Of a stretch of 64,000 bases of DNA, positions 22,281-33,340 are shown one piece after another; the stretch's first letter is position 1, and the number at the start of each line of letters is the position of its first letter. This DNA comes from Buddleja alternifolia (Eukaryota > Streptophyta > Magnoliopsida > Lamiales > Scrophulariaceae). The notes under the pieces were generated by a model. The model was not told the origin of the DNA. It saw only the letters and a list, made by a program, of their open reading frames with translations, and searched no databases. Location of the stretch: contig CM033395.1 of the NCBI GenBank assembly GCA_019426215.1, forward strand, positions 18,280,569 to 18,344,568, given 5' to 3'. The position numbers were made by a program, and so were the translations under genes.

Positions 22281-22825
22281 TTAGTACCACAATTTTATTG
22301 CAAGGTGATACAACTTTTTAGCCCCAACCTTCTCCATACCTTTATCCTTTAATGCCTCAACATTACCCTTCTCTTTATCAGTAGCCTTACCCTTCCATTT
22401 ATTAGTAACCTTTTCCTTATCATTTATAATCATACCATTTCCTTTATCAATAACCTTACCCTTATGATTAATAATCAGATCCTTCCCTTTATCGATAGCA
22501 TTACCGTTATCATTAATTATCATACTCTTTCCCTTATCAGGCACAGTCACACTCACAGTCTTAACATTCTCCTTGTCATTAATAGTCTCAACTGTCGAGC
22601 TTGTTTCATTGTTAATAGTTTCACTAGTATTTAGAAATAAGGTAAATTCACCCCATGACCATCAACCATTTGATAATGATCAATTTCATATATCATCAGT
22701 CTGAAATTATTTAATCCATCAATTCTGTATAATCTTTTGCACCCCGAAAAGCTCAATTCTTCACACATTTTATACCGATATGACATACTAACCAACCTTT
22801 GATGGGCATAGCCAAAAACAATCAC
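22281..22825 (-). pseudogene. MULE transposase N-terminal fragment with 15-residue repeats
   Basis: The first part (22825-22640) reads VSMSYRYKMCEELSFSGCKR and LYRIDGLNNFRLMIYEID, like the start of plant MULE transposases. A one-base frameshift near 22650 leads into LFLNTSETINNETSSTVE and then a run of 15-residue units of the form DKGKxxIINDKGxxI, three clear plus degenerate ones, ending AKKLYHLAIKLWY at 22281. The repeats come from a 45 bp minisatellite. No catalytic domain follows; the minus-strand frame runs into the inverted repeat. This is a deleted, non-autonomous derivative with no predictable function. Confidence 0.5.
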
Positions 22826-22826
22826 A

Positions 22827-23440
22827 CTCCCCCATGTATAATACGTAGTAGGGCCAGTAACAAAAGTACCCCCATGATGTATCCTTAAATGTCACAATAC
22901 GTGGACTTGGGTCTACAGAAAATCCAACACAATAGTTGTCCAACAACAATTAAAAAAGTAACAGAGTCAAAATACATCAAACAATAAAGAAGCATGATCC
23001 AACCACAAAAAATGAAAACAAAACCCCACATTGTTGGAAATTAAAGAATAATTTTAACTATTAACTATTTCTAACATATCCCCAAACATATATTTAAAGC
23101 CCAAACCCTCCAACCCAACACTCTCATAGATTCTCTACTCACTACATAAACAAAAGAAAAAATATCACAAGGACAACAGAAACAGAGTTTTTGAATGGTT
23201 TATTCACAATAAGATGGACTGCATATGAACTTTTTGTATGTAAAAGTATTAGCCAAACAAGTGCTTTTGAACCCTAAAATATTCATCCACGAACACCAAC
23301 ACAAACGGACAAAAACATGCAAGAGGAAACAACCCTAAACAACAAAAAAAATACATTATTGAAAAAATGCACAAGTCTTACCATATACAGATGCCAGAAG
23401 ATGATTTAAATGAGCAAGTCTTAGCATTTTTTTTCATAAA
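22827..23440. other. Non-coding interior of the MULE-like element
   Basis: No reading frame with recognisable content. A 77-codon minus-strand frame starts at 23675 near the right arm and could be leader. Confidence 0.4.
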
Positions 23441-24857
23441 ATCACCCTTCCCGTAAGTACTTGATGTCGATTATTAGTGTGTATTCTGATTTGGACAGTA
23501 AATCAAAGGAGATTTGGTGAAGAAATTGTTTTGGTGGGTTAGAGTTTGAAATGAGATTTTCTGAATTTGAATGATGATAGATTGTCATTTTTTGTTTTGG
23601 ACATTTTAGGTTAATGAAGAAGTACGTGTCTCTCACATGTATAATATCCCTCCAAAACTTCAAGTTAATGGCCAAGAGCAGAGCACCTAACTTTTTTCGT
23701 CAGATTTTAACATCGGTATCACTTTTGCAATAAAAAGTGGTGCTGTGGTACTAAAATTGTATTGTTTTGAAAAACATGGTACCATCAAGGGTAAAAGGTG
23801 ATTTATATATTATGGTACCAAAAGAGCAATTTTTCCCAAACTAATTGAAAATATCCATTGCAAACCTCAGGTTAACAGCCTTTTCCCATCAATTTTAAGG
23901 TTGGTATCACTTTTGCAATAAAAAGTGTGCCTGTAGTACTAAGATTACATTTTTAAAAAATCATGATACCAAAAGAGCAAAAAGTAATATATTTTGGTAC
24001 CAAAAATGAAATTTTCACGAAAGTTTATTGTATAATTATTAGCAAACTTTTCACTATTACAAATTAATCTTCGACGATTACATGATTTATAGATTTATTC
24101 ATATCTAATGCAGATACGGGCACATTGTATCCGTGTCCCCATATCCATAATGGTCCATATTGGTGCAACCTAAATATATACTCACTTTAGTTCTGCCTCG
24201 GGTTTGAACAATTGCCTCCCTGAGTAATTATGCAATTCAATTCTTTAAAAGCTTAACAATAGATACACACATGCATATGTGTGTATTTTTTCTATGTAAG
24301 GTGTGGGATGGATTATAAAAGCGAAGCACAGAAGAAGAAACGCGGAGCAAAAAAAAAGTCAAATTTTGATATTTTAGATATATAATATCATATTTAAAAT
24401 TCTGAAAAAACAAAAAATAGAGAGAGGCAAGGATGGCGACGAAGATGGGAGAAAAGATGGAAGGAGCGACGTGACAAAGGGTGGGGAAAGAGGCGGCGGT
24501 GGCGCAGATAGGTGGAGGAGGGAAAGACAGCGGCGAAACAAGGAAGAGGGAGGTATGGTGGAGAGGGAAGGAAGAGGGGCCGACGACGACTGGGCAACGG
24601 CTGATTGTGAGAGAATTCAAGAGTGAGTAAGAATATGAATGGTGGTAGATTAAGGTTTAGTAGAGGGGTGAAGATATATGATGGGTTGTTTGGAGCTTCA
24701 GCCTTGGGCTCAATGTTTTGGGCCCAAACTGAGTTCATGTCTAGGTCTAGGCTTGTTTTTGGGTTTGGGTTTAGATATGGGTATTACCTATTCCAAATTG
24801 ACACTTAGCCATACATTTCACATGTTTTTAGCTATTCTAATTATCCATCCAATGTTT

Positions 24858-24980
24858 CACTACTAAAAAATAAGACATTGGTGACAAAATTAAATATCAA
24901 ACGACATTTTCAAAGTTGTCACTAACTATAAAATTTTAGTCACCAAAATTTTTATATTGTCACAAAAATATTTTTAATGT
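24858..24980 (+). repeat. Remnant end of a different CACTA family (copy 2)
   Basis: Starts CACTACTAAAAAATAAGAC and continues with inverted GTTGTCACTA and TTTTAGTCACC words; the duplicate of 20778-20900. Confidence 0.5.
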
Positions 24981-25504
24981 TTAATAATAACAATATTTGT
25001 ATAGAAATTAAATGGAGCTTATAGAACGATTTTGGTATGTTAAACGATTTTGATTAGGCATGAACCATTTTTTTTTGGAAAATTCGGTGTTGATACACCA
25101 AGTAACGTTCTTGTGTCACATCACATCTTTTGATGTAGTAATTTAATAATAATCACTTGGTCCATAAAACTTAACAAAATAAAATATTTTTCTATATTTT
25201 CTCTTTATTTTTGTTTTTAAAGTTATTTATCATCTCTTTTTTTTTTCTTCTTTTTCTTATTTTCAATCAGCTTTTACTTTAAGTTTGCTCAACTTTAATC
25301 CAATTCTCATTAAATTTTATTTTTTGCACTCAATTTACGTTATCAGCTAGTCAAATAGAATTGCCTAAGAATGCCTGTTGATGGACTCCTGAGAAATTCT
25401 ATCTTACCACTTGAGAACTCAGTTTAGGCCATGCTTCATAAATTGCATGCACCACATTCCTCTAAAAGAGAAGGAAATTAAACGAAATTTTACTGTTGTC
25501 ACAG

Positions 25505-25848
25505 TTCATTCAATGGTAAATATGAAACATGAAGCAGCTGGTGAAGACTTGAACAACAATTATCATCAAGGAAGTGACATATCCATAGCTCATAGGACCA
25601 GATTTGGCCACGCTGTGAGTCGTCGAGTTGGCGCAAATGGTGGCCACCACGGTGTCTCAGGCGGAGACGCAAATGGTGGTGGTTCACACTCCCCGTTTGT
25701 GCAAGGAGGTGCCGGTGTACTACCAGTATATGCAGCTGGTGTGGGAAATAGCTATCATAATTACCACCACAGTGGTGTGAACCCTGATTATAGCCTAATT
25801 GGAACTCCAGCTTTGGCCATAACTACAATGGCATGTTTTCTATTATGA
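25505..25848 (+). CDS. Candidate exon 2 (copy 2): Gly/His-rich protein
   Basis: Same acceptor (TGTTGTCACAG) and same 344 nt length as 21424-21767, open to a stop. Amino-acid differences are scattered (for example GVGNSYHNYHH against GGGNNHHNYHH, and ACFLL against AWFLL). The signal-peptide exon was not duplicated with it, so on its own this copy would lack a secretion signal unless spliced from 16410. It may be a dead copy that has simply not gained a stop. Confidence 0.35.
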
Positions 25849-26465
25849 ATCCACAGTGACTGATGAGTTTGAGAGCATACTTCAATGTATCGGACAATAT
25901 TCAACAATATTAGCCGATATATATCCAGATCAACGGCTATTTTTTATTCAGTAATATCAGACAATATTTATTAATTTTTGAGTTTATATATGTCGTTGAT
26001 AACTCCCAAAAATATTGGATGATATCTTTGATTAAAATGATATCATTTGATGTATCCGCGATATACCGATAATATTAGATATCTTGGATATTATTTCTAA
26101 TAATAAAGTCTCTATTTGTTTTTGCAAACATGGTTCGTGCTATGATTTAGTTGACGTATTGTTATATATGCAATGAAAGTTTGCGCAAAAATTATTTTTT
26201 TGGTATCATAATATAACACCTTTTGCGCTTTTGGTACCATAATTTTAAGATAATGCAATTTTAGTACCATAGTACAACTTTTTGTTGCAAAAGTGATACC
26301 AACGTTAAAAAATAGACGGAAGAATCCACATGACTGTGCATGGCCATTAACTTGAGGTTTTTGGAGGGATATTTTGCACCAATTTGGGGAAAATAGCTTT
26401 TTTGTTACCATAATATATACATTACTTGTTGCGTTCTTGGTACCATGATTTTTACAAATGCAATT

Positions 26466-26829
26466 TTAGTAACACAATTTTATTGCAAGGTGATACAACT
26501 TTTTAGCCCCAACCTTCTCCATACCTTTATCCTTTAATGCCCCAACATTGCCCTTCGCTTTATCAGTAGCCGTACCCTTCCATTTATCAATAACCTTATC
26601 CTTGTCATTTATAATCATGCCATTTCCTTTATCAATAGCCTTACCCTTATCATTAATAATCACATCCTTCCCTTTATCAATAGCATTACCCTTATCATTA
26701 ATAATCATACTCTTTCCCTTATCAGGCATAATCACACTCACACCCTTAACTTTCTCCTTGTCATTAATAGTCTCAACTGTCGAGCTTGTTTCATTGTTAA
26801 TAGTTTCATCAGTATTTAGAAATAAGGTA
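26466..26829 (-). pseudogene. Second copy of the 15-residue-repeat MULE frame, truncated
   Basis: Counterpart of 22281-22645. Three DKGKxxIINDKGxAI units are better preserved here than in copy 1. The N-terminal transposase part is missing because CACTA-A is inserted at 26833. Confidence 0.5.
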
Positions 26830-26832
26830 AGT

Positions 26833-27090
26833 CACTACTACAAAAATACACTATTACAGCTCAACTAATTACGGCGGTTTTGGTAAAACCGCTGAACGGG
26901 GGCACTTTTTACAGCGGTTTCTTTAGAACCAATGTAATAGGTTATTTCGATTTCGACCTATTACAGCGATTCTCCCCGAACCGCTGTAACAAATTACCAA
27001 AAAAAAAAATCCACACATATTACAGCGGTTCGGGCTGAACCGCTGTAATATTTAGATACTACAACGGTTCGGCTGAACTGCTGTTTTACG
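26833..27090 (+). repeat. CACTA-A 5' terminal and subterminal repeats
   Basis: After the terminal CACTACTACAAAAA come repeated TATTACAGCGGTT words and their complements (GAACCGCTGTAATA), paired as short palindromes. In En/Spm such repeats bind the element's own regulatory protein; here that role is inferred. Confidence 0.85.
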
Positions 27091-27119
27091 AAAACAAAAA
27101 AAAAAAAGAAGGAAAAATC

Positions 27120-27427
27120 AGCATTCTCTTTAGCTAGGGCGGGAGCCCCCCCCCCCCCCCCCCCCCCCAATTTACACCCCTTCTTTCACTCTCTCTCTCC
27201 TATCTCTTTCTCTCTCTCTCACTCACCACCACCACTACCACCAACAACACACCACCACCACCGCCACCACTACCACCACCACAACCATCCGCTACGGCCG
27301 CCGTCACCGCCGCCTCTCTCTCTCTCTCTCTACTCTCTCTCTCTCACTCACCACCAGCACTACCCACCACCACTGCTACACTTCGCCGGTGACTGTCACC
27401 GCCGCCGTTCCACCACTCGCCGCCGGT

Positions 27428-27462
<35 letters not shown>

Positions 27463-27620
27463 TTATATATTCTTTATATATATATATAAAACTCTCTCTA
27501 TATATATATATATAGCACTGCCGCCGTCTCGCTGCCGCCACCTCCATTTGGGTAAGTATAAATATATATATATATATACTATATTATGACTAATTATATA
27601 TATAAATATATATATAACTA
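27120..27620. repeat. Low-complexity leader: C23, CT, CCA and TA repeats
   Basis: A run of 23 C at 27146-27168 is followed by CT-rich, CCACCA and GCCGCC triplet and TATATA microsatellites. The B (42780-43100) and C (57830-58150) leaders have the same make-up in the opposite orientation. Reading frames here are simple-sequence artefacts. Confidence 0.85.
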
Positions 27621-28100
27621 ATTAATTATTATCAAATTCATTATACTAATTAATATTGTGTAAAACATAAGATAATATTATATTGTTGAATAAATGTATA
27701 CTTTATGTCACGTATTTTTACACATTTTATGTTACGTATTAGTCTACATACTTTAGATTACGTATTTATATGCATGTGTTTACCTATAATCCCACATCCA
27801 TACATCAAACGTATATCGTACGTACACCCAATCAATATACTTATATATGCATCACATCATGCCACATCGTACACACACATATATAGAGTTTGTGCTATGT
27901 GTCTCGGATTTGTGCTATAAATTGGAAATATAACGGATTTATGCTATGTGTCTGTACTTGTGCGGATTTGGGATAACGTTTTTAGATAAATATGACAAAA
28001 AATTTATAGTATAAGTAATTCTTGAGATTTGCCTATTTTTGTGGAAATATTTATACTTAGTTGTTGGAAATATTTATACTTAGTACATTGTTGGAAATAT
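27621..28100. other. CACTA-A leader, no gene seen
   Basis: AT-rich, no coding signal; lies between the microsatellite block and the GATCCAACTGGTGATCAATA subrepeats. Confidence 0.5.
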
Positions 28101-28114
28101 GATGTTTTATTTGT

Positions 28115-28790
28115 AGTTTTATGTGATTTTTGTGATCCAGCCGGTGATCAATATATGTAGTTGCTAGAAATATAATGCTTTATGTGATCCAACCGTTGAT
28201 CAATATTCATAACATGATGCTTTATTTGTCGTTTTATGTGATTTATGTGATCCAACTGGTGATCAATATTTGTGCTGCTAGAAATATGATGCTTTATGTA
28301 ATCCAACTTTGATTAATATTTTCGTGAAGTGAGATTGACATTTTGTGTTTGTTGTGGGTGAAAGATTAGAATGTTGGGTTTGTTGTAGTTGAAAGATATG
28401 AATTTTGTTGGTTGCAAGTTTGGGGGAAGATTAAGCCGAGAACTTGGTAGAAATTTTTGTGTCGTTACTCTGTCGATTTTTTTCTAAAATAATGTTAAAC
28501 AAATTAAAATTAAAATAATTTATTTAACTCAACTCAACTGATGTTAAAATTATTTAATTTAATTAAGAATCAAGATGAATTAAAGTTGGAGTGTAGCGGA
28601 TCGTAAGATCCAAGTTATGTTGGTTGCAACCCACCCGGGGGAAGATTAGTCGAGAACTTGGTAGAAATTTTTGCGTTGTTACTCTGCCGAATTTTTTCTA
28701 GAATAATGAGAAATAAATTAAACTGCAAATCATATAATTAATTTAACTATCAACTAATGTTAAAATTGTTTAATTTAATTAATTCAGAAT
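28115..28790 (+). repeat. CACTA-A leader subrepeats upstream of TNP2
   Basis: Degenerate units with TTATGTGATTTATGTGATCC, AACTGGTGATCAATATT and GATGCTTTAT recur at 28115-28325. Then come two copies of GAGAACTTGGTAGAAATTTT followed by TTACTCTGCCGAATTTTTTCTAGAATAATG-like text (28435 and 28650). The same block recurs before the second gene at 37262-37600. Confidence 0.8.
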
Positions 28791-31088
28791 CAAGATGGAT
28801 CGAAGTTAGATTTTAGCGGATCGTATGTCGGAACAGTATGAGAAAGGGGTGAAAGAGCTCATAAAGTTTGCGGTTGAGCATGCAACAGATCGAACTAGGA
28901 TCACTTGCCCATGTTTATGCTATTGTTTTGGAAAGAGAATTAGTCCACGTGAGTTGGAAGATCATTTGGTGTGTACTGGAATTGATAAAAGCTACACACG
29001 TTGGACAAGACACGGAGAAAGCAGTGTCACGTCAGATGATTGGGTGGTACATCATATCCATCACAGGATTTCAACACGAATGATTATGAGCCTGATCGTT
29101 TGGAGGAGATGACAAATGTGATTGAGGAGGATTTGCGAAATTGTCCTAAAATGTTTGACAATTTGACAAGTGATTCAAAGACACCACTGTATAGTGGTAG
29201 TAAATTCACAAGATTGAAAGCAGTCCTAAACCTATACAAGTTAAAAAGCCAACAATGGGTGGAGTGATAAGAGTTTCACAGACTTAGTCTATTAAAAAGC
29301 ATGCTACCCAAGGATAATGTGTTACCTAATCGTACTTATGAGGCCAAACGGATGTTAACCTCAATTGGCATTGGATATGAGAGGATACACGTCTGTCTCA
29401 ATGATTGCATATTGTTTAGAACTGACTATGCGTCATTGAAGGCCTGTTCGAAATGTGGCGCTACGCGGTACAAAAAGAATAGATCTGCTCCTGTCAAAAC
29501 CATGTGGTATTTGCCTATAATACCACGATTTAAGCGCATGAATAGTAGTAAAGAGTTAGCCAAGGACTTGACATGGCATGCTGATAGAAGGTTTGAAGAA
29601 AGGATTGAAGATGACAAGATTTGACACCCCTCAGTTCTCCTCAATGGAAACAGATTGATGATGATTTCCCTGAATTTGATGAAGAATCAAGAAACCTACA
29701 CCTTGTATTGGCTACAGGTGGCATGAACCCTCATGGCTTGCAAAGTAGCTCACATAGTACATGGCCGGTGATTTTGATAATCTACAACCTTCCCCTATCG
29801 CGATGTATGAAGCGAAAACATATAATGAAGCCTATACTCATTTCTGGACCGAAACAACCTGGAAATGATATAGATGTCTACTTGCTCCTTTAATTGAGGA
29901 TTTGAAGGTGTTGTGGGAGACCGGTGTTCAAGTATATGAGGGGTTCAGAGAAGAAATTTCAATCTCAGAGTCATGTTATTTGGAACAATCAACGATTTTT
30001 CGGCAAGAGCAAACCTCGAGGGATATGGTGTACATGGCCAATGTGGATGCCCCCATATGTGTCAAGAGTACAGATCAATATCTATTGACACACTCTCAGA
30101 AATATGCATTCCAAGGGCATCGGAGATGGCTAAATCGGAACCACCGATATCGTGGAAGAAAGTTTTCAATGGGAGTATAGAAAAAGGCCGAGCTCCTAAG
30201 TGCTTGACTGGTGAAGAAATGTTTGAGAATGTAAAAGACTTGGAGCTCAAATTTGGAAAGACTTTTGCAGGTGGCCTAGCAAAAACTGGGTGGAAAAAAA
30301 GGTCAATTTTCTTTGAGTTGCCGTATTGGAATTCTTTACATGTTAGACATTTTCTTGATTTTATGCATATTGAGAAAAATGTATTTGATAGTGTCATTGA
30401 TACACTTCTAAATGTGCCCAGAAAGACAAAAAATGGCATAAAAGCAAGATTAGACTTAGTTGAAATGAAGATAAGAGGGAAATTGGCACCAACAAATAAG
30501 GGGAAACGTACTTTAAATGCCTCCAGTAGCTCACACTCTATCTAGGAAAGAAAAAATTGCATTATGTGAGTTTTTTAATGGAGTGAAAGTTCCAGAAGGG
30601 TATTCTTCAAACATTAGCAGTCCTGTATCAATGAAGGACTTGAACCTAAAACAACATGAAGACTCACGATTGTCATGTAATCATGGATCATTTGCTACCA
30701 ATTGCTATACGGGCCATTTTGCCAAAAAAGGTGAGAGATACGATAACTAGATTGTGTTTCTTCTTCAAAGCAATGCGGAGCAAGGTGTTTGATCCTGAGC
30801 AATTTCCTGCACTTCAGAAACAAATTGTCATCACTTTGTGTGAGCTTGAGATGTATTTTTCATCTGCTTTTTTTGATATAATGACTCACCTACCTATTCA
30901 CTTAATTAGAGAGACACAACTATGTGGACCGGCTTTTATGAGATCTATGTATCCGGCTAAGCGTTATATGAAGGTATTGAAAGGCTACGTGAAAAATTGT
31001 AGTCGACCGGAAGGTTGCATTGTTGAACGGTATATAGTTGATGAAGCCATTACATTTGGCACAAAGTATCTGGCAGATTCTAATATTG

Positions 31089-31093
31089 CAGAG
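31089..31093. repeat. Target site duplication CAGAG
   Basis: CAGAG at 31089-31093 and 36080-36084 flanks TG...CA. Joining the flanks restores IAELPKSHV, as in CACTA-C. Confidence 0.95.
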
Positions 31094-32237
31094 TGATAAG
31101 AGTCATTTTTACTTGTTTTTAAGGCTTACGTTTATGTTTTAGATTCATTTATCGCTTGATTTACGCCACATATGCGTATAACCTATATGATTATTGAGTA
31201 AAGGTGGAAAATCACTGCAATCGATGTAAAATGCTTAAGAAAACAGTATTTTAGTATATTTTGAAATTGAATTTGAGGATGTTTTCTTCTATAAAGTTGT
31301 AGATCTCTGTCTCGGCTTGGCGTGGCAACTTGAATCATCCAAATCCTAGATCTGTGGAGAAAATTATGAAGGAGACACGATTGCTACGCTGAAAAAAAAA
31401 GAAAACGGTTAAGACTTCGCACTGTGGCGCCTAGGCGCCACCTTAGCCGCGCCGAGGCGCCGGTCAACTTATTCCCCAAGCCACTTAGGCCACCTGGACC
31501 GCCCCTAGGCGTCACTTAGGCCACGCTTGGGCACCGGTCCAATGATTTTGAAGGTATAAAGGCTAAAAATGAAAGGAAGAATAAGGGGTTCGAATTCTAA
31601 AGGAATTTTGGGGATTTCTTGGGATTGAGACCTCACTTTTCATCACTTTAGAAGAGCAAAAGAGAAGGGAAAGAACAGAATCAAGCCTCCAATTAAAGAT
31701 TCAATCATCAATTCAACATAGGGAGTTTCTTAGCTTTAGATTCCTCTTTGTCTATGAACATGGATCTTATGCTTAGCTTTTCCCTTATGCATTTTATGAG
31801 CTAAATTGTTGAACTTGGGCCATGAGAAGGCCATGTTCTTAGTGTTGTTATAATAAGATCGTTTTCCATTTCAATTCATATATTGCTTTGTGTTGTGATT
31901 TTGTGGTTGAATGCCTTACATATGCTTGATCACCATGTGTTTGATATCATGGCTAGGTGAATTATTCGAGAGAAAATTGACTGAGAGTGCAAGAATTTCA
32001 CAACATCACCGAACCAAATAGGAATTTCCCTAGACATAGGTAAAGACTCCCGGGTGAAGTCGTTCGATTTTAATCGAGTAAGCTCTAGATCTTTAATGCA
32101 TACTCAGTGGTTAGATTTTCGAGTCGACATACTTGGGAAATCACCAATTAAGTATAGGAGTCTATCACGAGACATCGGTTATTGCTACACATGACTAGTG
32201 CACTTGCTACAAAAGCACGTTAGCCTCTAGCGTGTCA
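31094..32237 (+). repeat. 5' LTR, internally deleted (1144 bp)
   Basis: Starts TGATAAGAGTCATTTTTACT and ends CTAGCGTGTCA. Compared with the 3' LTR it lacks about 260 bp: text jumps from GACATCGGTTATT to GCTACACATGACTAGTGCAC near 32181, skipping 35763-36025 of the 3' LTR. GCGCCTAGGCGCC palindromes lie near 31428. Confidence 0.92.
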
Positions 32238-32243
32238 AGTTTT

Positions 32244-32261
32244 TGGCACCGTTGCCGGGGA
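32244..32261 (+). other. Primer binding site (tRNA-Asp type)
   Basis: TGGCACCGTTGCCGGGGA, one mismatch from TGGCGCCGTTGCCGGGGA, the complement of the plant tRNA-Asp 3' end; six bases inside the LTR. Confidence 0.88.
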
Positions 32262-32332
32262 CTTGTTTATTTTAGTTTTTGATTTTATTGTACATATTTG
32301 GTTTTGCTTTGATTTTTTCATTTTTTTTCCCA

Positions 32333-32965
32333 ATGTTCGAGCTTGATGAGTTTAACATACAAGCGTATGAAATGGAAGCAGAATCTGAAAGGTTACTATA
32401 TAGCACATCTGAGCTTTTTGATGGCCACGCCCGAGCGTTCGAGATAAAAACTTCTAGCATCAAGCCTTCCACTCCTACATCTTTTCACCCGGTTGAAGTT
32501 CGCTTACCTTCTCCCCTCTCCGTGGGTATAGAGGTAATTAATGTCCATGATGGTAAGTTGACCTCTAGTGTAGAAAATGACATGGTTATTTGTGATAACT
32601 ATGAGGTTTTTAAGTATCCAGTTGATTCTACATTATCTTTACGCATTGATGCTTTTGATCCTTTTAGTGTTGAGCTTTTTCAGGAAAGAAGGACCAATAA
32701 TCTCCTCAAGTCCTACATCACAAACTCCAAGTTTATCACTCCGATGGGTGAAGGAAAAAGAGCTACTATCCATAGTTTAGAGAATAGTCCATATCATCAC
32801 CCGATGCATGGGGAAGAAAGGTTGATAAGGGTGTTAATGGACTTTAAACAAATTTTTGAGTGGATGATTGCTTGGACCCTACTCATGCTACTTCTCACAA
32901 ACACCGAGCCAAGTTTCATTCTTGATTGGAGAGTGAACAAAGCATTCATACATCATCCTCCTTGA
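32333..32965 (+). CDS. Unrecognised 211-residue frame in the LTR element
   Basis: ATG at 32333 opens MFELDEFNIQAYEMEAESER; the frame can be extended upstream to 32279. The product is acidic at the start, Ser/Pro-rich in the middle (SIKPSTPTSFHP) and ends DWRVNKAFIHHPP. It has no zinc knuckle, no protease or capsid motif I can recognise, and no signal peptide from this ATG. It lies between the primer site and the CTTGGGAGGCAACCCAAG phrase, where gag would be expected, so it may be a gag remnant or acquired sequence. It is the only long frame in the element and has no internal stop. Confidence 0.4.
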   Translation: MFELDEFNIQAYEMEAESERLLYSTSELFDGHARAFEIKTSSIKPSTPTSFHPVEVRLPSPLSVGIEVINVHDGKLTSSVENDMVICDNYEVFKYPVDSTLSLRIDAFDPFSVELFQERRTNNLLKSYITNSKFITPMGEGKRATIHSLENSPYHHPMHGEERLIRVLMDFKQIFEWMIAWTLLMLLLTNTEPSFILDWRVNKAFIHHPP

Positions 32966-33321
32966 GCCAACTCGGTAAAGTCAAGCTAATGACTATAAAA
33001 AAGCGCTTCTTGGGAGGCAACCCAAGTTTGTAAGTTTTCTTTTCTTTTTGCTTTCGTTTTTGTCTTGTTTAGTTTGTTTCTTTATGTTATGTTCAAGCAT
33101 AAACTTTTGGCATGCTTCTCTTTCAATCTTGATGGTTTGTATTGTTTGTACATGACATGTATTAGTCGAGTTTTGCTTTGAAAAATCTTTCATTGAGGAT
33201 TTGAGCTTGGAGCGGATCTCACGTGATTAAAGGGTGCTTTTCAGCATCCTTAGTGTAAGTACTCTCGGTTACCCTTTTTGATTGCTTATGGTTGAGCCAA
33301 CATTGAGGGAAATGTTGAGTT

Positions 33322-33340
33322 TAAGTGTGGGGGGGGGGGT
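33322..33340 (+). other. Internal polypurine-like tract
   Basis: TTAAGTGTGGGGGGGGGGG, very like the terminal tract AGTGTGGGGGGG at 34661 but 1.3 kb upstream; similar duplicated tracts are known in Athila/Tat elements. Confidence 0.5.

Larger units (their letters stand above)
20061..22646 (+). repeat. Tandem segmental duplication, copy 1
   Basis: This stretch matches 24121-26832 along its length in the same orientation, at an offset of about 4.06-4.2 kb. Matching landmarks: CAACCT before TATATACTCACTTTAGTT, the 114-codon exon, the ACATGGTTCGTGCTATGATT block and the minus-strand repeat frame. Copy 2 has an extra ~100 bp near 25905-26000. The full unit was probably 20061-24120; the rest of copy 2 was cut off by the CACTA at 26833. 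A minus-strand frame of 115 codons (20323-20670) and a plus-strand 70-codon frame are present in related form in both copies, but are low-complexity and not called. Confidence 0.88.
21985..24045 (-). mobile_element. MULE-like element with long inverted repeats
   Basis: About 340-400 bp at the left (21985-22310) is repeated in inverted form at the right (about 23640-24045). Each arm is itself two related blocks, each with TTTTGGTACCATAAT, TTTTAGTACCAC, TTTTTATTGCAAAAGTGATACC and CCATTAACTTGAGG-type words. Long inverted repeats and the internal minus-strand transposase N-terminal fragment suit a MULE. I could not confirm a 9 bp target duplication. The left arm and internal start recur in the second duplication copy (26150-26830), which is cut by the CACTA. 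Confidence 0.6.
24121..26832 (+). repeat. Tandem segmental duplication, copy 2 (truncated by CACTA-A)
   Basis: Direct repeat of 20061-22646; ends abruptly at AGGTAAGT|CACTACTAC where CACTA-A starts. Copy 1 continues AGGTAAATTCACC, so the break is the insertion point. Confidence 0.88.

Noticed and set aside
27389..27589. Open frames in the CACTA leader (also 57772-58023 and 57808-58272)
   Set aside because: Translations are runs of Ser-Leu, Tyr-Ile or Arg-Glu from CT, TA and GA microsatellites; no real gene content.
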